In this document: piece by piece, positions 56,356-64,000 of the stretch
Layout of the letters: each line of letters starts with the position of its first letter
How positions within the stretch are numbered: position 1 is the stretch's first letter
From: Schizochytrium sp. TIO01
Lineage: Eukaryota > Sar > Bigyra > Thraustochytrida > Thraustochytriidae
Direction of reading: 5' to 3'
DNA: 64,000 bases
Assembly (NCBI GenBank): GCA_004764695.1
Contig: SMSO01000032.1
Location: forward strand, 8,018,668 to 8,082,667
The notes under the pieces: generated by a model
What the model saw: only the letters and a program-made list of their open reading frames with translations
Database searches by the model: none
What the model was told of the DNA's origin: nothing
Position numbers and translations under genes: made by a program

Positions 56356-58971
56356 TTAAGAGAGAGGAGCGCCAGTAAGGGAAGGGACAGTGCAAGGACC
56401 AGCCGAGGTGACAAGCTCTTGGCCCTGCCAAGTACCGACGCAAGAGTCGTTTGTCTTGAGATCCTTGGCAACAGCCTCGAAGATCTTTTTGCGAGCAACC
56501 TTGTTTGCCGGTTCAGGCTCAAACTCGTTGGGGTCGGAGCCCTTCAGGCCAAGACGCTCACCTACCTTGGATCCCGCAGGCGGGTTGAGAATCTCAACCT
56601 TGTCAGAGCCGGTAGCACAGATAACCATACCATTGGACATGAATCCAGCAAGGGGACGGGGCTTCAAGTTGCAGCACACCACAACAAGACGGTCCTGGAG
56701 GTCTGAAAGCTGGTAGTGCTTGCGCAAACCAGAGCCGATCTGGCGGGGGGCATCCTCACCAACATCAATCTCCTCGCAGAAGATCTTGTCAGATTCCTCA
56801 TGCTCCCAAACCTTTACGATCTTACCCACACGGAACTCCATCTTGGTAAACTCAGGGCCTTCATTAGGAGGTGCAGCCTTGGCAGCAGACTGCTTTTTGT
56901 TGGCCTGCTTCTGAGCAGCCTTCTTGGCCTTGTTCGCCTCGATCTCGGCCTTGGCATCCTTGCCCTTCTTGTTATCCTGCTTGCCTGCAGCAGGTTGCAC
57001 AACTCCAACTCCAGGAGCGAGCTCGTCGAAGAGAATAGGGCCAACGTATGTCAAAGTTCCGGGAGGGAGGTTCTCAAAGGATGCGTTAAGCGAGGGAAGA
57101 GCAGCAGGCTTGACACCAAGCTTGTGGAAGACCTCCTTGGTAGCACTCGGGCAGAACGGTGCGAGAAAGTGGGCAACGGCGTAAATACCTTCGAGCGCAC
57201 CACGTACAGCTGCAAGCTTCTGGTTCATCGATTCCTCATCCTTGCCCTTGATCTTCCACGGCTCGAGGCGCTGAAGGTAGTTGTTAAGCGAAGAAATTGC
57301 GGACACAACTGCTTCGGCAGCGCCGCGCAGCTGAAGACCAGCGCCATTGCGCAGGTTTCGCACGAGGTCCGCGTATTCTGAGGACCTCTCCTCAGCTCCA
57401 GGCGCAGCTTCGGCCGGGCGAAGTGCGAAGGCAACCTCGAAAACATCACGGAGTGCAACAATATCGAACGGGAGCTTACCTTCAAGAAGGGCAGGCTTGA
57501 CATCCGGAATCTTGCCCTCGCAGTAGTTCTTACAGAGGGAAGTAGCGCGGTGCATGAGGTTTCCAAGACCATCCTTAAGCAGAGCGTTGTGTTCTGCGCA
57601 AAGAGTCTTCTCAGAAAAGCTCAAGTCCTCTCCGTAAGAGGTGGCACGTGCCAAGTAAAACCTCAGCGTATCTGAAGGGTAAAGCGAGAGGAGTTCAATA
57701 GGGTCAACTGCGTTTCCAAGAGATTTTCCCATCTTGACGCCACCCTCGGCCTGCACAAACCCGTGTCCGAAAACAGTCTTGGGGAGCGGGAGGCCAGCGG
57801 ACATCAGCATGGCAGGCCAAATTACACAGTGGAATCTTGTGATATCTTTGCCAATGACGTGGACGTTGGCAGGCCAGAACCGAGCCCAGTTCTCAGGGTC
57901 TTGGTCCTGCTGAAGGTAGTTGACAGCGGTCATGTAGTTTGAAAGCGCGTCAAACCAGACGTACATGACGTGGCTCTTGTCTCCGGTGTACTCGGGGTCT
58001 TCAGGGCACTTGATTCCCCATTGGCAGACAGTTCGTGAAATGCAGAGGTCTTGAAGTTCCTGGCCCTCAAGGAAGGAGAGAATCTCACGCTTGCGGGTCT
58101 CCGGCTGCACGAAGAGAGGGTCGTCCTCCTTAATGTGCTTGATGAGCGCAGCCTGGTATTTCGACATGCGAAAAAAGTAGGACTCCTCCGACTTCTTCTC
58201 AAAAGGGCGTCCATGCTCGTCCTTAAAGTCAGCCTCCTCGGCCTCCTTGTCAGTAACATACTTTTCCTCGTGAACGTTGTACCAACCAACGTAGTCCTTG
58301 AGGTAGATATCGCCATTGGCGCGGACCTGCTCCCAGAGCTTGCGGCATTGGTCTCCGTGCTTAGGCATCGTTGTGCGAACGTAGAAGTTGTTACTCACCT
58401 CGAGGCGCTTGTTGAGCGCCTGGAACTGTCCAGAGTACTTGTCGGCGATAGCCTGGGGGGTCACGTTGTTCTTGATGGCACTCTGCTCGACCTTTTGGCC
58501 ATGTTCGTCGGAACCGGTCAAAAAGAACACATCACGGCCAAACGCGCGGTGGTATCTCGAGATAACGTCACAGGTGACACCTTCGTAAGCGTGGCCCATG
58601 TGCGGGTCACCGTTCGTGTAGTTGATCGCAGTGGTCAAGAAGAACTTCTGTGCACGAACCTCTTCGCTCGCAGACTCAGGGCACAAGGGAGCAACAAGGT
58701 CACGGTTGAGCTTGGCGGAGTTATCTTGCTTCTCCTTGTTGTTGCCCTTGAGCTTGCCCTTGCCTGCACCAGGAGCTTGCTCCATGGCTTTATCTTGTTT
58801 CTTAGGCTTCTCCTGCTTCTTGGGCTTTTCCTGCTTCTTAGGCTTCTCCTGCGACTTGGGCTTTTCCTGGCTAGGCTTGGATGCTGATCCGGAGGCCTTC
58901 TTGATGGCGGCGGTCTGCTGGAGCAAGGCGATGGCGAGGCGGGTGGCCACCTCGTCCGCGGCTTCTGCCAT
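56356..58971 (-). CDS. MARS: Methionyl-tRNA synthetase, bacterial/organellar-type core with C-terminal EMAPII tRNA-binding domain
   Basis: Charges tRNA-Met. The 871-residue frame starts at ATG 58971 and ends with TAA at 56358-56356. Order: a lysine-rich N-terminal extension with tandem KPKKQE units (about 35-62); a class I catalytic core with FFLTTAINYTNGDPHMGHAY (HIGH motif HMGH, 124-127), FLTGSDEHGQKVE (150-162) and a KMSKS loop reading KMGKS (413-417); a helical anticodon-binding domain (about 460-620, with YLQRLEPWK); a Lys-rich linker (about 663-700); and an EMAPII/Trbp111 OB-fold (about 705-871, FRVGKIVKVWEHEESDKI). HMGH and DEHGQK are of the bacterial/mitochondrial subtype; eukaryotic cytosolic enzymes usually have HLGN and DEYG. 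The Cys-rich zinc knuckle is absent. The N-terminus has early acidic residues, unlike a mitochondrial presequence. Confidence 0.97.
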   Translation of the reverse strand: MAEAADEVATRLAIALLQQTAAIKKASGSASKPSQEKPKSQEKPKKQEKPKKQEKPKKQDKAMEQAPGAGKGKLKGNNKEKQDNSAKLNRDLVAPLCPESASEEVRAQKFFLTTAINYTNGDPHMGHAYEGVTCDVISRYHRAFGRDVFFLTGSDEHGQKVEQSAIKNNVTPQAIADKYSGQFQALNKRLEVSNNFYVRTTMPKHGDQCRKLWEQVRANGDIYLKDYVGWYNVHEEKYVTDKEAEEADFKDEHGRPFEKKSEESYFFRMSKYQAALIKHIKEDDPLFVQPETRKREILSFLEGQELQDLCISRTVCQWGIKCPEDPEYTGDKSHVMYVWFDALSNYMTAVNYLQQDQDPENWARFWPANVHVIGKDITRFHCVIWPAMLMSAGLPLPKTVFGHGFVQAEGGVKMGKSLGNAVDPIELLSLYPSDTLRFYLARATSYGEDLSFSEKTLCAEHNALLKDGLGNLMHRATSLCKNYCEGKIPDVKPALLEGKLPFDIVALRDVFEVAFALRPAEAAPGAEERSSEYADLVRNLRNGAGLQLRGAAEAVVSAISSLNNYLQRLEPWKIKGKDEESMNQKLAAVRGALEGIYAVAHFLAPFCPSATKEVFHKLGVKPAALPSLNASFENLPPGTLTYVGPILFDELAPGVGVVQPAAGKQDNKKGKDAKAEIEANKAKKAAQKQANKKQSAAKAAPPNEGPEFTKMEFRVGKIVKVWEHEESDKIFCEEIDVGEDAPRQIGSGLRKHYQLSDLQDRLVVVCCNLKPRPLAGFMSNGMVICATGSDKVEILNPPAGSKVGERLGLKGSDPNEFEPEPANKVARKKIFEAVAKDLKTNDSCVGTWQGQELVTSAGPCTVPSLTGAPLS

Positions 58972-59000
58972 CTTGGATTATATAACCTTGGTTTGTCTGA

Positions 59001-59009
59001 CTATTTATA
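59001..59009 (-). promoter_or_regulatory. Possible TATA box of MetRS
   Basis: TATAAATAG on the - strand about 30 bp before the ATG, with a second TATATAA nearer the start. If used, the 5' UTR would be only a few nucleotides long. Confidence 0.35.
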
Positions 59010-62000
59010 CGCGAGGGAGATCGCCACGAAGGCTGGTCCGCACTGCTCCGAAAGAGTCGGCGGAGAGATCCGAGACACGATCAGCTAAACGCTCGCGCGA
59101 GCTCAGCCGAGTCCTGAAGAGGGTCTGTGGACAGCTCTTCCAAAGAACAAACAGAGCCAAGCAAATCCAAGCAAGTCAAACAAAGCGACGACGACTGTCA
59201 ATCAATCCAAATTCAATCTACAATGAATTAAACGCAGTCATAAACTCACACATTATTGTGAAACAAACAGAACATAATACAGACTTAACTTCTTTACTCT
59301 ACTTTCTTCGCGACTTTTGTGTTTTCTGTTTTGTTTCATCAAATCAATAAAATACAGTATAAAAACCATGGTAGATAAACAAAAAGAACAGCAGTAGTAC
59401 ATGCTGGACAAAACCAGAAACTCATACTGGACAAGGTAGCTGGGTGAATATCATTGAGTCCGGTAGTATATAATTGTAAAGACATATTCATATATATATG
59501 GGGGATGGACGCACCCGCATCTTTATATACAGTGGAGAATACACGATTCCACGATATCACGTAGCAATGGCACGCAGCGTCTTTCTTATCTCATCGTGCA
59601 CGTTCTCAGCGGGTTCTTCGCTGTGAAGGTCATCTTCTACAACTCCTCGACGACGAAGCTTTGCTGATATACATCTTCTTTTCTGTATCAAGCTGCTCGA
59701 GCAGAGGCGGACTGTGATCATGAGAAGAAACAGTTTGAGTCAGCATGCGACTCGATGACTCTGATGTTTGATGTGGGTGGACAATCTAGAGTGTAATACA
59801 TACGACATATTGCGATGCATCCAAGGCCGCTTTCTTAGGAGATGCAGAGACCTTCTTCGTTGTGCTGTTGCGCATGGTATATAAGACAATACCCTGAGTA
59901 AGCTAATGGAGCACGGCGATTCTGAATTCAATGCAAGAGTGGAGTCCGGAAAGGCGATTCTTGTACGGATGACCAAAAGTTCAGGTCGAGTCGAAACAAA
60001 GAGAAGAAACGTTAGATTAGTGCAAAGTCACTCACGATAATGCGTAATAAGATTTATCTAAAACTCTCCTTCCGAAGATGAACATCGGGTTGAGTTCAGG
60101 TTGGCGACTCTACACGATGTTGAACGCTATGAAGGGAGTTTCTTAACACATTTGATCATATGGGAATAGCAGTTCTTTGAGGAAGCAAAGTCTATACTCA
60201 AAGTAAAACCTGTTCGTGGTTACTTTCCTCGTCCATAAGGATAGAAAATTATGTGCTTTCCTCATAATTGTGCATAGCTATCCGCTTTTACATACAGTTA
60301 AAGGTGCTTCAATAGTTGTGAACGAGTTTAAGTCCAGTAACATTTCTTTTAAAAGGTGTATAACAATATACCAATGCAAACACTTCTCCTGTGCTCAAGG
60401 TTTGTGGTGTAGTCTAGGTAGCCATTTACAAGTATTAAGACGGTTTTTAGGCGAATATTTAAAACTCGGATAGCAAGACCGACACATTCAAAACTCTGCT
60501 GTCGAACTCTATTTTTAAGTTAACACAGTATTCAAAGAAACGAGTGCACTTTATATTATTAACACATGTGTTCGATTGATCACAAATATACTCTGAGTAT
60601 AGTGATTAAAACAGCTTCGTTTGGACATAGATCTGGCTTACAAAAAATAAAAAACAAAAATCGAAACAAAAAAAACACGGCGACACGCACCCATTAGGTA
60701 CACAGAAAGTTGGTAGCGAACTAATACAATTCGCTACTTCCACTGCAGGTTTCGAAGACCAATAAAATGATGTGATGCTTCAAAGCCCATGACAAACTCA
60801 TTGACCATGTACCGCATTCAAATGAAGATTGCAATACTGAAGATACGGAACTCCGACAAGGTTTTATGGGAGGTTTCTCACGCAAAACAACCATCAAGAT
60901 TTTCATGATGATAAATAACTATGAGTGACCTCTTGCTTGGGGACATTGAACCTGCCATATAGTTTCCAAGACTTTCTTTCAGGAAGAGACTGTTGAAAGA
61001 CAAAGTAGAACAGCTACATGAACACTACCTGTAGAGAGTTATTTTGATTTTTTTCTTCTAGCATCAACTTGACAAGCATTGCATTGAATGCTCAGGATTT
61101 CATCAGTCTCAAAGGTCAATGCAAGAAGGCAACGTCTTTGGAGCCATCGTAAAGTCTTACACAAGATTTTTGCCATTGAAGGATTTAACAAATGAAGTTG
61201 AAAGACCGGTGGACACCGCTCCGAGGTCCGAGTTTTCACTTACTAGTTTTTTCGCCTTTCATGACTTTCACTGCATGTCTTCCAAGACTATATTCTTTTC
61301 TGTTTTTAAGTCTCCTTAGCGCGTGCCCATTATATGCGATTTGAGGCCTTATGAGATAGAATAACTGCATGTATATATATTCTGCATCAAAGGACTTTTC
61401 TACAATTGGTTTGGAGGGTATGTTTATCATAAAATACAGAATTTATCTTAATGACTTGGAGGATGATGCTAACCTCGCGCACTGACTCTTTGAGCAATAT
61501 ACTATCTTCCACACTGATATTTTACGTTTTAACTTGCACCTCACTTTCTTTTTTTTTAATTGAAAAAGAACCAACTTGAAAGGTGGCACTATCAAATATG
61601 CATGGTAGGACAAAACTGCTCCTAAAAGAGATGGATATAGTCCAGCAACGATGTACTTCCATTTTGCAAGCGAGATCCTCATGATGTTGGTCAATCGATT
61701 CCTTCGAGCGGGAAGCTATCTGGTTCCTCCTCCCTCAAGAAACGTTGCTATACCTATTTTATTTTATTTTATTTTTAATCTTAAGTCTTCTGATATTGCC
61801 TGTTATTCGTCACCATATCGACTTTTCTGTTTAAACCGCATTGCAGTTGGTTCTTGGAGTTCAAGCACAGCCTGCGAGAATGACCCATTGGTCTATCTGA
61901 ACTTTATCGCTGGGAATTGCCAAATGTCAAAAAACAAGCTTAACAAAAAACAAAAAAACAAAACTTAAAAAAAATAATTTATAAAAATATAAATACATGG

Positions 62001-63294
62001 AATAAAAGCATAGCTAGAACTGTGACCTCCCTAACAAAACACAGAGCCTCTTTAAATCTTCAATAAGCCCTCTGTACTACAACGATGAGCACTTAGCATT
62101 TAAAATCCCCTGAGAGGTAGGCCCATTTATACATTTATACACGACACGCGCGTTTTCTGCGTTTTCTCCCAAAGTACAATAAGGAATATGAAAATATCTA
62201 CCTCACGGCTCGCGGTTCCTACGAACCGATCGCAGCTGTTGAGGAGAACGGCACCAGCAGTGGCTTTTCTGCCAGCCTGGGCGGTTCCTGTTGGTATTTG
62301 CGGAGCCTCAACGAAGCAGCGCGGTTCTCTCACACAAGCTTTACACCAAGCTGGTATGACGTTCGTTTAAGATGTAAGTATAATCGTCATCCGCCAAGTC
62401 AGCGGCTCTTAGCATCACGCGTAAGAACCATCCCGAACAGAGGCGACACTCAGGCCGGGTGAACGTTGGCGAAGTTCCACGCAAATCTTTCAGGCGCAGT
62501 CCAGCTGGCGTTGCGGCTACAGCCAAGGACGCCAACGTTTGAGCAACCTTTGCCTACCAACGAACTCTGAGGACAAAACTCAATCAACACAGAGGCAGCT
62601 GGCAGCTCCTTTTTGTAAAGCACCTTCAGCCATGGGTCCTGTTAGCGAAGCACGTGTGCTCTCCCTGATGAACGTCAGGATATGCCCACAACTTGAAACC
62701 AGGACCAAGATGGATTCAATCTTGATAGAGATTGTATCACTGAAGCTGTTTAATGTTTATTATTCAAGTCGCCTAGCAGGCGGGCTAGCTAGAGCTACCT
62801 GTATAGCCAGCCGGATGAGCTTAAGTGAGCCCTTTCGCATTCTCTGGAACCGCCGTTGGGGATCACCAGCGATGCTATGAGGCCACGTCCTCGATTGGTC
62901 GATCGCAATTTGAACCCCGGTGCTCGAATTGCGTCTTTCCTTAGTAAGAGGTTGCATTCGTTCGGTCTCGAATTTCTATTTGCTACGAAATTTCACGATG
63001 AGTAGGTCGTATACTTGGGTACTGCTACGCAGGTACTGGAGTTCAAGGATTTGCTTTCAGGGGCCTCGCTCGGGCTGTCTCCCGGCTTGGGCTTATTCAC
63101 CGGGACCTCGAAGAGTGAGCCTGCAAGTGGTTGACGCTCTGCGACGACGTCGAGCGGCCAGTCTGTAGTCTAGCCTGCAGACAGACAGACTCCGGACGTG
63201 GTTTTGGTTGGAATTCCATTTCTCGGCGTCTCTTCAATTTGCGAATGATTCATTCCATATTTCCGCAATTGAGCTCAGAGAATTCGAGGGATCC

Positions 63295-63321
63295 GAATTC
63301 GAATTCGAATTCGAATTCGAA
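63295..63321. repeat. (GAATTC)4 hexamer repeat
   Basis: Four perfect GAATTC palindromes in tandem plus GAA, at the edge of a GC-rich island. Confidence 0.95.
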
Positions 63322-63360
63322 ATTCTTCGACTGCGACTCCGACTCCACTTGCGATCGCAA

Positions 63361-63380
63361 ACCAGCCAGCCAGCCAGCCA
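63361..63380. repeat. (CCAG)n microsatellite
   Basis: Five CCAG units leading into a CTC-rich stretch. Confidence 0.93.
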
Positions 63381-64000
63381 CCTCCTCCTCCTCCGCCGCC
63401 TCCCCCCGCGCAGCCAGCCAGCTCGCCCTCCGCGGGCATCCGGCGAGTTCCAGGCCTGCGCTCGAAATGCGCGTCGAGGAAGGACGTAACAGGGATTTGA
63501 AGCAGTCTTCGTCAATGGAATATTCGCAATGAATGGAAACTTCGAATTGAAATGAAATGGAAAACTTCTTTTCAAACCAGGCAGCCATAGCGGGTCCCTA
63601 AGGGGTCCTACCGCTCCACCACACGAGGGCTTCTCCGGGCGCCCCACAATGAACTATCCAGGCGAGCAAGTGAGTTATACGCCACATTCTCTACTTGCAG
63701 GCGCGAATAGTCTACTGTAGCCTTCGCTCAACCGGCGGCGAGGCTGCCTTCAGGTCTCCATGTCTGGGCGACGAAATCGCTCCAAGGCGCCTCAGAATGG
63801 CACCAGAAAGCCTCGCGAAGCCGCCTGCTCGGCCAGGGCGGCGCCCTCTCTGCCGGCGTTCTCAGGATTCGCGCGGCCTGCTCCAAGTGCAGGAGCCTGG
63901 CCAGGTAGTACCGAGGCAGAACTAACCTGAAGAGAGAAACAGAAAGCGTAGTGCATATGGGTTTTTCATTTCATTTCATTTTAAGCATTTCATTTTGAGC

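Larger units (their letters stand above)
58972..64000. other. Gene-free right end
   Basis: AT-rich to about 62.1 kb, then moderate GC with short overlapping frames and no recognised domain. GC-rich islands at about 63340-63500 and 63700-63920 and GAATTC tandem units repeat the pattern of the desert. The sequence ends in ATTTC pentamers (63966-64000). No gene is supported; one could start beyond the edge. Confidence 0.55.

Noticed and set aside
58051-58887. 278-codon plus-strand frame
   Set aside because: It lies entirely antisense to MetRS, whose domains are unambiguous; Leu/Val-rich shadow.
62900-62940. B-box-like GGGGTTCAAAT on the minus strand
   Set aside because: No complementary T-stem half and no acceptor stem.
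63570-63640. tRNA-like stretch on the minus strand (A-box-like TGGTGGAGCGGTAGGA followed by GGTTTGAAAAG)
   Set aside because: T-stem and acceptor stem do not pair; at most a very degenerate tRNA-derived element.

Overview
The window is nuclear DNA from a eukaryote, most likely a flagellated protist. Seven protein genes are visible, each with its own upstream region and no operon-like packing. One has a clear GT-AG intron; the others read as single open frames. The gene set (N-terminally acylated arginine kinase, FAM227-like cilium-associated protein, SEC14-type lipid-transfer protein, multi-repeat MYB, RMP1/NEPRO-like nucleolar protein, bacterial-type MetRS with an EMAPII tail) fits an intron-poor protist. 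A stramenopile such as a labyrinthulomycete is my guess, but no marker gene settles it.

Layout. 0-4.4 kb: a SEC14/CRAL-TRIO protein (+), probably entering from the left edge, converges on a FAM227-like gene (-). 4.4-8.6 kb: no gene. 8.6-10 kb: arginine kinase (+). 10-49.6 kb: a gene desert of about 39.6 kb. Its left third (10-14.9 kb) is AT-rich and mostly unique. The rest is a patchwork of tetranucleotide arrays, AT-rich spacers and short GC-rich islands. 49.6-59 kb: a compact cluster of MYB (+), a type II membrane glycosyltransferase-like gene (-, one intron), an RMP1/NEPRO-like gene (+, divergent from it) and methionyl-tRNA synthetase (-). 59-64 kb: no gene; the GC-island and GAATTC pattern returns near the right edge.

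The genes are unrelated housekeeping or cell-biology genes: translation (MetRS), RNA processing (RMP1-like), transcription (MYB), energy buffering (arginine kinase), lipid transfer (SEC14), glycosylation and probably cilia (FAM227). No defence island, CRISPR array, intact transposon, rRNA gene or convincing tRNA gene was found. The unexplained material is the desert: its repeat grammar, inverted repeats and protein-like GC islands.
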